Assembly: GCA_002704665.1 (NCBI GenBank)
Contig: PAHB01000058.1
Coordinates: forward strand, 1 to 11,448
DNA from: Pseudomonadota bacterium
Lineage (GTDB): Bacteria > Pseudomonadota > Gammaproteobacteria > Burkholderiales > Eutrophovitaceae
Length of the DNA stretch: 11,448 bases
Direction: 5' to 3'
Positions 1-6,144 of this stretch are shown here, piece by piece. The notes below the pieces were generated by a model, which was not told the DNA's origin, did no database searches, and saw only the letters and a list, made by a program, of their open reading frames with translations. How positions within the stretch are numbered: the first letter of the stretch is position 1; each line of letters begins with the position of its first letter. Both the position numbers and the translations under genes were made by a program.

Positions 1-514
1 CGTGGGCTGCCATAAATTGTGCAGACACATAGCCTTTCCGCGCTGCCTTTAGATACCATTTCAGCGCAGCGCCGGCATCAGCTCGAGTTCCTAGCCCATC
101 TTGATAAATCCTACCTAACATAAATTCCGCATCGGGTAATTTTTGTTTTGCAGCCTTCCTAAACCAACTTCTTGATTCCGCATAATTTTTTTCTACTCCA
201 TACCCGTTAAAATATATCATTCCCAAATTATGCTGTGCCTCCGCTAAATCTTGCTCAGCAGCTTTTCTATACCAAGAAATAGCCTGGGTATAGTTTTGCG
301 ATACCCCCAATCCTCTTTCATATGCATAACCAAGATTATTTTGAGCCCTTGGATTACCCATTTTTGCCGCTGGTATCCATGCTCTCAAAGCAGTCGCATA
401 ATGTTTTCTTTCGAGCGCTTGAACTCCAATCTCAACAGGATTAGCGCTTAATGTACCTGTGCCTAGAACCATTGAAATCGAAAAAAAACAAATAATTAAA
501 GTTAGTGATCTCAA
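1..514 (-). CDS. Exported Sel1-repeat (TPR-like) protein, 3' end outside window
   Basis: Translating the minus strand from a TTG at 512-514 gives an uninterrupted frame to the window edge (171 codons). An in-frame TAA lies directly upstream of the TTG, and AGGAG sits six bases before it, so TTG is the only start that keeps the whole signal peptide. Residues 1-24 are a hydrophobic signal sequence, probably cleaved after LSA. A degenerate half repeat follows, then about three 36-residue Sel1 repeats from residue ~54 (NNLGYAYERGLGV, HNLGMIYFNGYGV, FMLGRIYQDGLGT), each ending in a W-Y/F-x-K-A-A helix. A fourth begins at the edge. Sel1 proteins are periplasmic or extracytoplasmic scaffolds for protein-protein contacts; no partner can be named. 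A candidate extended -10 promoter lies just upstream. The family assignment is firm, the specific role unknown. Confidence 0.88.
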   Translation of the reverse strand, partial: MRSLTLIICFFSISMVLGTGTLSANPVEIGVQALERKHYATALRAWIPAAKMGNPRAQNNLGYAYERGLGVSQNYTQAISWYRKAAEQDLAEAQHNLGMIYFNGYGVEKNYAESRSWFRKAAKQKLPDAEFMLGRIYQDGLGTRADAGAALKWYLKAARKGYVSAQFMAAH

Positions 515-545
515 TTAAGACTCCTATGTCAAAGCGTGGGACTTC

Positions 546-554
546 ATTGTATCA
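546..554 (-). promoter_or_regulatory. Candidate extended -10 promoter of the Sel1-repeat gene
   Basis: On the minus strand this reads TGATACAAT: a -10 hexamer TACAAT preceded by the TG of an extended -10 element. No good -35 is seen at 17 bp spacing, which extended -10 promoters tolerate. It would start transcription near 539, giving a leader of about 25 nt that includes the AGGAG site. The assignment is from motif only. Confidence 0.4.
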
Positions 555-560
555 ATTATT

Positions 561-824
561 TTATGCCAGCCACATATCAGTTTTGGGGTTTGACACGACC
601 GATGCACTCGGCAAGGAAAGTTTACCCATAAACCCCTGACATGGGCGACTATCAACTGCTTCCACCTCGAGACAAGGAAGTACTTTACTTTTAAAACCCA
701 TTAATTGACATGCATAAGGCATCGAAGGATGCCAGCTTATGGCAAAATATCGACAACTCCAGCAATTTGGCTTTTTATTTCTTGCTTCGACCATCACTGA
801 AGTTTTATCTTTTGTCTTTTCCAT
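561..824 (-). CDS. Small conserved cysteine-rich protein, 87 aa
   Basis: The protein carries a C-x-x-C pair (C21, C24) followed by C39, C51 and C62, within the blocks CWSCRYFAISW, PYACQLMGFKSK and RPCQGF. This pattern of C-x2-C-R-Y/H-F, W-x-P-x-x-P-Y/F-x-C-x-x-M-G-F-K-S and P-C-x-x-F matches, from memory, a family of short gamma- and betaproteobacterial proteins that are sometimes labelled uracil-DNA glycosylase without real similarity to that enzyme. Four conserved cysteines suggest a small metal-binding (zinc-ribbon-like) fold. The start is uncertain: no Shine-Dalgarno is visible before the ATG at 824 or before the in-frame ATG at 794. It lies 27 bases past the flagellin terminator on the same strand, so it either uses read-through or its own promoter; TAATAT just before the ATG could be a -10 of a leaderless mRNA. 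Function unknown. Confidence 0.7.
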   Translation of the reverse strand: MEKTKDKTSVMVEARNKKPNCWSCRYFAISWHPSMPYACQLMGFKSKVLPCLEVEAVDSRPCQGFMGKLSLPSASVVSNPKTDMWLA

Positions 825-850
825 TAAAATATTATCAAATTCAACAACTG

Positions 851-890
851 TTAAAAGAAAGAACGGGGCTAGCCTTTCCAGCTGCCCCGT
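851..890 (-). terminator. Rho-independent terminator of the flagellin gene
   Basis: An inverted repeat pairs ACGGGGC (863-869) with GCCCCGT (884-890). After a one-base bulge the stem continues with AGC (871-873) against GCT (881-883), leaving a seven-base loop. On the minus strand the stem is followed by TCTTTCTTTTAA, a T-rich tract. It lies about 60 bases past the flagellin stop codon. Confidence 0.85.
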
Positions 891-948
891 CTCCCAGAGT
901 GGTACTGCTACCCAACATAGTCATATTTTCTATAAATTTGCGTTAAAT

Positions 949-3900
949 TTATTCTAGTAACCTTAGAACCGTTTGTTGATCCACATTAGCCTGAGCTAAA
1001 ACCGCAGTCGCAGCTTGCTGGATAATCTGCGTTCTAGCCAACTCTGTGCTCGCTATTGCGTAATCAGCGTCCATCACGCGACTTCTCGATTCAACTTGAT
1101 TCATTGAGACATTAGTCAATGTATCGATTGCATAATTTAGTCTGTTCATCACCGCACCCATCGTAGCCCGGTTCTCATTAACCAAATCAACAACTTTGTC
1201 CACTAGATCCAAGGCAGTTTCAGCATCGGTTCTTACGTCGATTTTGATTGTCTTGGTTGAGTCATCTACGTCTTTGGTCACCTTATTTGTAATCGGTCCT
1301 GCTTTTCCGAAATCCGGAAGGTCCACCGTGATAACTTGTTTAGCACTTGCACCAACTTGAAAAGATAGACGACCAACTTTTGGAGGTGACATTTCTTCGC
1401 TAGATTTTCCACCAAAGGTACCTTCGCGGAATCCTAACGCTTCAAAGTTCGCGGTACTTTTGTAACCATTAACTCCGGGCTCAACATTAAAAGGCTTATT
1501 CTCGGTCGATACTAAATCGACAGTACCGTACACTGTTTTTGCACCTTTCGATGTGGCCGATGCATTCAAAATTCCAATAACGTCATTATCTCCAAAGGAG
1601 TTTTTAGTAACCGTTGCAGCTGAAACAATATTGTTTTTAGAGGTATCCGTGTGATGCCCAATACCCTCTACTGTAAAAGCTGTTCCCGCAACACCAGATG
1701 TTAGTGTAATGACTCCACCTGAGATAGATGTTGCAATATTCTTAATGGTACCGGCAGTAATAGCGTTATCAATTGCGGTTTTTAAGGAAGTTGCGAGTGA
1801 AGCTGCGGTAGTTGCACCTGCGGCAGCACCTGTCACAGTCACGCCGTTAATAGTGGCCATGGGCCTGTCGCCAGATTCGACCCCACTGGTTACCGTAATC
1901 CTTGAAACTTGTTTGACGGTCCCACTGCGCTCCAACCCGAAAGCTGCAGCCTGTAAGTTTGCCACGTTAGAGTCAAACCAAGCCGAAACATTACGGCCAT
2001 CGGCGGCTGATAAGGTCACACCACCACCATTGTCAGACGCAGTAACTCCGTGTTGACCAAATCTAGCGTTGACCGCAGCAAGCACTTTCTCTCGTCGCTG
2101 TGTTCCAGTCTCGTTTTTGGTCATATTAATATCAACCTTAACCCCATTAACATAGAGAGATTGAGTACCTGAGACATCAAGAGAGGTGTCGGTTTTCTGT
2201 CCCTTTGTCTCGGTTGCATTCACCTGAGCCGTAACCTTGGTTGTAGCTGAATGAGAATTGATGGCCGCTGCTATTGCGATAGCACTTGCATCTCTTTTAC
2301 TGCTCGACGCAGCTGTACTCGACAGCTTATCGTCGCCAACCAAAGTTGCACGAATTTTTGTTCCGTTAATAATCAAGTCGCCTTCATTTAGCGTTTTCAT
2401 ATCACCTGAATTATTGACAGTAAGCGTTTCCGCGGAAATTGCGCTACTCTCACTGGAGGAAACATCTAAAAGAAATGGGCTTCCGGCAGTCTTTGCCGTT
2501 AGCAACAAGCTGTTAGCGTCAGGGCCCTTAGAGGCGGTAACTGTTGCAGTTAGGTCGGCATTTATCTTGGTTACCAGACCGTCTCTGATGGCCTCAAACT
2601 TTCCACCAGATGCAGGATCTCCAGTGCCACCAGCTGCCGTGGTTACTGTGTAGGTAGTCCCATTAACAGCAGCGCTAAAAGTTGCAGCATCGGCGTTCGT
2701 AACCCCCGTGGCTATTGTAACTTTTGATACCTGTGGGACAGGTTCCTGCACCTTGGCTCGATCCATACTGCTCATAACCGTTTGATTAGTGGTGTAATCT
2801 CCAACTCTAAGACCACTATTGGATACTTTGCCTGTATCACTAGTGATAACTATGGCTTGCTCAGCTTTAGATTCTAGAGAGTAAGTTCCTCCTTGAACCC
2901 CCGTCCTTAGTCCTGTGCGATTTTGAAAGTCATTCGTGCTCGACGTTGTTTCAAAAGTAACTTCAATATTTCGGCCATCTTTTGCTACCAGTTTTACACC
3001 TTCAGCATCTGATCCTGTATCCACCGCTGTGACTCCAGTTTTGGAACTGATTCGATTGATCGCGTTTACGGCGTTAATTCGAGTCTCGCGAGTACTACCA
3101 GGAACCGTCGTAATGGTATCCGAGGAAACTCCATTTACAAAGACAACACCCGTTACTTGAGCACCCTTAGTCATATGGGCGCCATGCATTTGATTTTCGT
3201 TAACCACCGCTTTAACGTTCGTTAAGGAGCTTTTTGCATTAATTGCCGCTGCTCTTGCAATAGCACTGCCTGCGGAATTATTTACCGGTGAAACGGAATC
3301 GTCAGACCCATTACTAGCACCAATCACTATACCGTTGATAACGATGTCACCAACATTCATTGCTGGCAAACCTCCATCAATTGCGATATCCATTTTTACC
3401 GCACGACCTGTATCGGTTCCACCTGTTTCACCCGGCAATGCCCCTTCGTAATCATCTAAACCAACGTTGGCTGTTCCACCAATAGCAGTTTGTGATGGAT
3501 TATTTAAGGTGTATGTAAGCTGATGAGATATAACGTCAGCGTTATTTCCAGTCGCTGCAAATGTAATCGTTGAATTGGTACGATTCAATGTTGCAGACAA
3601 CGTAGTTGCAGCCCCACGGAGATCCGTAAAAGTTGCGCTTATCGATTCACTTGCAGTGGTCGAGGCCGGAATGTCAATAGAAATTGTACCGCTTTTTTTA
3701 AACTTACCATTGACACTAGAAAACGCCTCGGTGCTGTTAGTAATAGCAGGGACTGGGGACGTTATGGTACCAGTTGTCCCAGTCGCCCTTGCATTATAGG
3801 TTATAGCAGCAACATCACCCTCAGAGGCTGAATACTTAAAGTACAAATCAGCACCATTTTGGATGATGGTTCTACCTGAACCTGAACCGTAGGCTGAGCT

Positions 3901-4572
3901 CAAATCCAAAACTTCTTTAATTTTTGCTGCCGCCGTAGTGGTACTCGCAATATCAGTAGCAGTCAACGTAACGTCCACTCCACCTATAGTAAGAAAACCT
4001 GTTGCTGGAGTGCCACCAATCGTAACCTTTTGAACCTCACCTGCATCATCACCTGAAACTGGACGAGTAGTGGTTGGGTTGACGAATACTTGGTTGAACG
4101 TGCCCTCAGACACAGCTTTATGAAGGGGCTGAACGCCCACTCTAACGCCTGCCTCGCCAGTAAGGACTGGAAAACCGTTCCACTCAGTCATTGAAGCCGT
4201 ACGCGCTATCTCTTGCTTTAGCTGTTGAAACTCAATGTTGAGATAACCTCTCTGATCTCCAGTGTTGGTATCGTTAATTGCCTGTAACGCTAATTCTCGC
4301 ATACGTTGCAGCATATTATTGATCTCGCCAGTTGCACCCTCGGTGGTTTGAATTAAAGATATCGCATCACCCGCGTTTCTGACAGCCATGTTCAAAGACC
4401 GGATCTGTTGAGTCATACGATCCGAGATTGCCAACCCGGCAGCGTCATCCGCGGAAGAGTTTATTCTCTTACCCGTCGATAGCTGCTGCATGGCAGACTT
4501 CATATCACGTTGGTTAACTTTCAATGAACCCTGTGAATAAAGGGCTTTTACGTTCGTATTGATGACTGTCAC
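949..4572 (-). CDS. Giant flagellin, 1207 aa, with repeated central modules
   Basis: Flagellar filament subunit, exported by the flagellar type III system and polymerised outside the cell. Residues 1-~140 are a complete N-terminal D0/D1 region (INTNVKAL, LSTGKRINSSADDAAGLAIS, GATGEINNMLQRMRELALQA); LQRMRELALQ is the segment equivalent to the TLR5-contact site of enteric flagellins. Residues ~1065-1207 are the matching C-terminal D1/D0 (FQVGASAKQVI, RSRVMDADYAIASTELAR, IQQAATAVLAQAN). The roughly 920 residues between form the surface-exposed part and contain two kinds of repeated module. No cysteine occurs. Typical flagellins are 270-550 aa, so this is in the giant class above 1000 aa reported from marine gammaproteobacteria. 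The start is GTG, eight bases after a perfect AGGAGG at 4581-4586; MTVINTN fits the usual flagellin N-terminus. Expression is probably sigma-54 dependent. The name fliC/fla is not given because paralogues cannot be excluded. Confidence 0.97.
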   Translation of the reverse strand: MTVINTNVKALYSQGSLKVNQRDMKSAMQQLSTGKRINSSADDAAGLAISDRMTQQIRSLNMAVRNAGDAISLIQTTEGATGEINNMLQRMRELALQAINDTNTGDQRGYLNIEFQQLKQEIARTASMTEWNGFPVLTGEAGVRVGVQPLHKAVSEGTFNQVFVNPTTTRPVSGDDAGEVQKVTIGGTPATGFLTIGGVDVTLTATDIASTTTAAAKIKEVLDLSSAYGSGSGRTIIQNGADLYFKYSASEGDVAAITYNARATGTTGTITSPVPAITNSTEAFSSVNGKFKKSGTISIDIPASTTASESISATFTDLRGAATTLSATLNRTNSTITFAATGNNADVISHQLTYTLNNPSQTAIGGTANVGLDDYEGALPGETGGTDTGRAVKMDIAIDGGLPAMNVGDIVINGIVIGASNGSDDSVSPVNNSAGSAIARAAAINAKSSLTNVKAVVNENQMHGAHMTKGAQVTGVVFVNGVSSDTITTVPGSTRETRINAVNAINRISSKTGVTAVDTGSDAEGVKLVAKDGRNIEVTFETTSSTNDFQNRTGLRTGVQGGTYSLESKAEQAIVITSDTGKVSNSGLRVGDYTTNQTVMSSMDRAKVQEPVPQVSKVTIATGVTNADAATFSAAVNGTTYTVTTAAGGTGDPASGGKFEAIRDGLVTKINADLTATVTASKGPDANSLLLTAKTAGSPFLLDVSSSESSAISAETLTVNNSGDMKTLNEGDLIINGTKIRATLVGDDKLSSTAASSSKRDASAIAIAAAINSHSATTKVTAQVNATETKGQKTDTSLDVSGTQSLYVNGVKVDINMTKNETGTQRREKVLAAVNARFGQHGVTASDNGGGVTLSAADGRNVSAWFDSNVANLQAAAFGLERSGTVKQVSRITVTSGVESGDRPMATINGVTVTGAAAGATTAASLATSLKTAIDNAITAGTIKNIATSISGGVITLTSGVAGTAFTVEGIGHHTDTSKNNIVSAATVTKNSFGDNDVIGILNASATSKGAKTVYGTVDLVSTENKPFNVEPGVNGYKSTANFEALGFREGTFGGKSSEEMSPPKVGRLSFQVGASAKQVITVDLPDFGKAGPITNKVTKDVDDSTKTIKIDVRTDAETALDLVDKVVDLVNENRATMGAVMNRLNYAIDTLTNVSMNQVESRSRVMDADYAIASTELARTQIIQQAATAVLAQANVDQQTVLRLLE
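1669..1914 (-). repeat. Flagellin central module A3 (residues ~887-968)
   Basis: Begins KQVSRITVTSGV, close to the opening of A2, then ATINGVTVTGAA, a helix LATSLKTAIDNAI, and the closing strand GGVITLTSGVAGTAFTVEG, which parallels the end of A2. It leads into a last unique stretch before the C-terminal D1 region. Confidence 0.6.
1918..2391 (-). repeat. Flagellin central module B2 (residues ~728-885)
   Basis: Matches B1 element by element: EGDLIINGTKIRAT for VGDIVINGIVIGAS, IAIAAAIN for IARAAAIN, SLYVNGVKVDI for VVFVNGV, and GVTLSAADGRNVSAWF for GVKLVAKDGRNIEVTF. This is the clearest internal duplication in the protein. Confidence 0.7.
2464..2733 (-). repeat. Flagellin central module A2 (residues ~614-703)
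   Basis: Begins QVSKVTIATGV, then AAVNGTTYTVTTAAGG, a helix with LVTKINADL, and ends LLLTAKTAGSPFLLDV. It lies between B1 and B2, which gives the central region the order A1 - unique segment - B1 - A2 - B2 - A3. Confidence 0.6.
2827..3357 (-). repeat. Flagellin central module B1 (residues ~406-582)
   Basis: The module starts with VGDIVINGIVIGAS, a flagellin-hook IN type motif, followed by an alanine-rich helix with IARAAAIN. A second half has VVFVNGV, a helix ending NAINRI, then GVTAVD, GVKLVAKDGRNIEVTF. The same order of elements recurs in B2, 322 residues further on. Confidence 0.65.
3787..4041 (-). repeat. Flagellin central module A1 (residues ~178-262)
   Basis: First of three related modules. 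It opens with VQKVTIGG, has a short NG/GG hairpin (IGGVDVTLTAT), a helix rich in A and K, and a closing strand containing LYFKYSASEG. Similarity to A2 and A3 is at the level of pattern, not identity. It directly follows the N-terminal D1 region. Confidence 0.5.
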
Positions 4573-4649
4573 AGCAGCATCCTCCTATTACTATTAAACA
4601 TGTGCCAAATCTGGGCTGCACCCAAAACTTGACCTTTTCCTGGACTTAT

Positions 4650-4666
4650 AAGCAGAAGCCGTGCCA
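4650..4666 (-). promoter_or_regulatory. Sigma-54 (-24/-12) promoter of the giant flagellin
   Basis: On the minus strand the site reads TGGCACGGCTTCTGCTT, compared with the consensus TGGCACG-N4-TTGCT. The invariant GG and GC are exactly ten bases apart. The predicted start is near 4640, leaving a 68-nt leader before the GTG. No sigma-28 promoter (TAAA with GCCGATAA) was seen in this intergenic stretch. Confidence 0.85.
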
Positions 4667-4740
4667 GATAAAATAAAACAATTAAAAACAAAAACTTAAC
4701 TCGAAAAAAAAATTCTTTAAATTCGCCTAAAGTGGTAGGT

Positions 4741-4776
4741 GGCAAATTTTTGTCAACTATGTGGCATCGATTTGCC
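4741..4776 (-). promoter_or_regulatory. Tandem dyads, candidate activator sites for the flagellin promoter
   Basis: Two 14-bp imperfect palindromes of the same shape lie here: GGCAAATTTTTGTC at 4741-4754 and GGCATCGATTTGCC at 4763-4776 (plus-strand reading). Their centres are 22 bp apart, about two helical turns, and about 108 and 130 bp upstream of the predicted sigma-54 start. Sigma-54 promoters need an enhancer-binding activator at about this distance; in flagellar systems that is FlrA/FlrC or FleQ. The sequences do not match a site I know for these proteins, so the assignment is inferred from geometry. Confidence 0.4.
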
Positions 4777-4804
4777 GCATAAATAACCTGTTGTTTAATA
4801 GTCT

Positions 4805-5392
4805 TCATAGACTATTTTTCTGCTTCTTTTCTGTATTCTGTTTATCAAGCATGTCTTGGCTAATTTTTAGCCGAATTTGCAAGTCCTCTGTATTTTGGGG
4901 ACCCTTAATATCTATCAATATTCCGATCGCAACTACCGCGGTCTTCCAATCCTGCAGTTGCTCTGCTAGCACAGCACAATCCTCCACAATTTCAAGGTTT
5001 TCAGGAAATCGGCAAAGTCCGTTTTTTGCCATATCCAAAGCTTGATCCAACTGAAAGTTGCAGCGAAGCGCTCGTATATGTAACTGATATGTTAAGGCAG
5101 CAGTCCTATCACCTTGTATTAAATATAGGTTTTTTAATAAAAGCACTGCCTCCTGCCAATCCTGTCGTACAACAGAGACTAAAGAACCTATTGCGAGTAC
5201 CTCCTCATTATCCGGAAATAAAACCAAGCTTTTTTTAACAAACTTGTGAGCCTCCTCAACTTGATCTTTCGCAACCAGCCATTGAATGCTTTCTCGTATT
5301 TGTGCTGGTGTTAAGTCAGACACCTCTGATTTATTAACTTCCCTGATATCAGGTTGTTGAACTTGAGAACTTTGTGCTCGAACCTGTTCCAT
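4805..5392 (-). CDS. TPR-like helical protein encoded upstream of the flagellin
   Basis: A 195-residue soluble protein with no signal peptide or membrane segment. After a polar N-terminus (~1-27) it is entirely helical and contains a clear internal duplication about 70 residues apart: FPDNEEVLAIGSLVSVVRQDW (starting at 59) recurs as FPENLEIVEDCAVLAEQLQDW (starting at 129), each followed by a second helix with AV at the same place. This is the shape of tetratricopeptide-type repeats, which bind other proteins. It ends in a lysine/glutamine-rich tail. The ATG at 5392 has AAGGGAG eight bases upstream and a sigma-54 promoter of its own. It sits directly upstream of the flagellin with the same promoter class, so a role in making, folding, exporting or modifying the giant flagellin is plausible, but this is inference. 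I do not recognise a named family. Confidence 0.85.
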   Translation of the reverse strand: MEQVRAQSSQVQQPDIREVNKSEVSDLTPAQIRESIQWLVAKDQVEEAHKFVKKSLVLFPDNEEVLAIGSLVSVVRQDWQEAVLLLKNLYLIQGDRTAALTYQLHIRALRCNFQLDQALDMAKNGLCRFPENLEIVEDCAVLAEQLQDWKTAVVAIGILIDIKGPQNTEDLQIRLKISQDMLDKQNTEKKQKNSL

Positions 5393-5464
5393 AATTGTTT
5401 CTCCCTTTATTAACCACTCTGGCTGGCGTCAAAAAATACACATAAACTAATAACAGTAGGAATA

Positions 5465-5481
5465 AAGCAAAATATATGCCA
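5465..5481 (-). promoter_or_regulatory. Sigma-54 (-24/-12) promoter of the TPR-like gene
   Basis: On the minus strand this reads TGGCATATATTTTGCTT, matching TGGCA at -24 and TTGCT at -12 with the GG and GC ten bases apart. The predicted start is near 5455, giving a leader of about 63 nt. A weak inverted repeat (AAAACG/CGTTTT, 5555-5576) is centred about 110 bp upstream of that start. Confidence 0.8.
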
Positions 5482-5654
5482 GTTTCAAACAAAAAAAATC
5501 CAGTCATCCTGCTAATCTAAATAAGCCATATTTTTCATATACTTATATATAATTAAAACGATGTTGGGAACGTTTTTTATGGTATGGTTAAAATAATAGG
5601 CGTTAATCTCAACTACTAGCTAAAGAGTTTTCAGTAACGGGCGAAATTAAATGT

Positions 5655-6119
5655 ATGGACAACTTAATGAAACAAAGCTGTTTTCAACTCACTAGTGTTC
5701 TGGGTAGTATCAGCTTTAATAAATCAACATTGTTAATATTTGCCTTTTTCCTTTTAATGTTCGAAAACCCAACATTCGCCGCTACTCGTTGGGCCTTGAT
5801 CCAGCAGCAAGGTAATGGAGATCGAGTTTTTATCGACCACAAAAGCAAACTGCGAGTTGGTAATATGATTACGCTATGGATGCTCGAGGACTATAGGAAC
5901 GCTCAGCAAGACTATACCCGTCGGTGGTACTCTGTAGCATCCAAAAATATCTTTGATTGTCCAGGTAGAGTATTCCGTAGGATCCACACTTCTCATTACA
6001 ACGGATCTATGGGATTTGGGCAAATCGTTCGGGCTCGTCTGCTTAACTCTAAGTGGAAACCGGTTACCAACGGAAAATTATTTGCCGCCATTTGCGAGGG
6101 TTTTAAAAAAGACCAATAG
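5655..6119 (+). CDS. Exported protein resembling surface-adhesin E family
   Basis: A 154-residue protein with a hydrophobic export signal (about residues 25-37, probable cleavage after TFA at 42). The mature part is one small domain of about 110 residues. It begins TRWALIQ, then has DRVFIDHKSKLRVGNMITLWML, WYSVASKNIFDC and MGFGQIV, and closes with W-K-P-V and AAICEGF. This order (an opening W, 'yid' strand, 'v-W-x-l-x-d-y', 'S-x-x-x-x-x-D-C', 'W-x-x-V', final C) is that of the surface-adhesin E-like family seen in many proteobacterial secreted proteins; C102 and C147 could form a disulfide. Function in this organism is unknown. The start is uncertain: the ATG at 5655 has only a weak ribosome site, and the ATG at 5667 would give a shorter n-region. 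It converges with the FkbM gene, 25 bases apart. Confidence 0.8.
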   Translation: MDNLMKQSCFQLTSVLGSISFNKSTLLIFAFFLLMFENPTFAATRWALIQQQGNGDRVFIDHKSKLRVGNMITLWMLEDYRNAQQDYTRRWYSVASKNIFDCPGRVFRRIHTSHYNGSMGFGQIVRARLLNSKWKPVTNGKLFAAICEGFKKDQ

Positions 6120-6144
6120 ACAAGATATCCCAACTAGGACTCAA

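Noticed and set aside
710..957. Two overlapping plus-strand frames of 72-78 codons opposite the cysteine-rich gene
   Set aside because: They run across the flagellin terminator and its stop, and are antisense to a better-supported protein with conserved cysteines.
1709..3799. Several plus-strand frames of 70-130 codons opposite the flagellin gene
   Set aside because: They are antisense shadows of a long, regular coding region, with no ribosome sites and no recognisable protein motifs.
4569..4808. A 79-codon minus-strand frame between the TPR gene and the flagellin, overlapping each by four bases (ATGA and GTGA) and containing a hydrophobic stretch
   Set aside because: The sigma-54 promoter and the tandem dyads lie inside it, it has no Shine-Dalgarno, and its composition is that of AT-rich non-coding DNA. 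The two 4-base overlaps are striking, but probably chance; conservation of the frame in relatives would change this view.
5555..5576. Inverted repeat AAAACG/CGTTTT with a T-run, considered as a plus-strand terminator
   Set aside because: Only two G-C pairs and no upstream plus-strand gene to terminate; it might at most be a regulator site for the TPR promoter.
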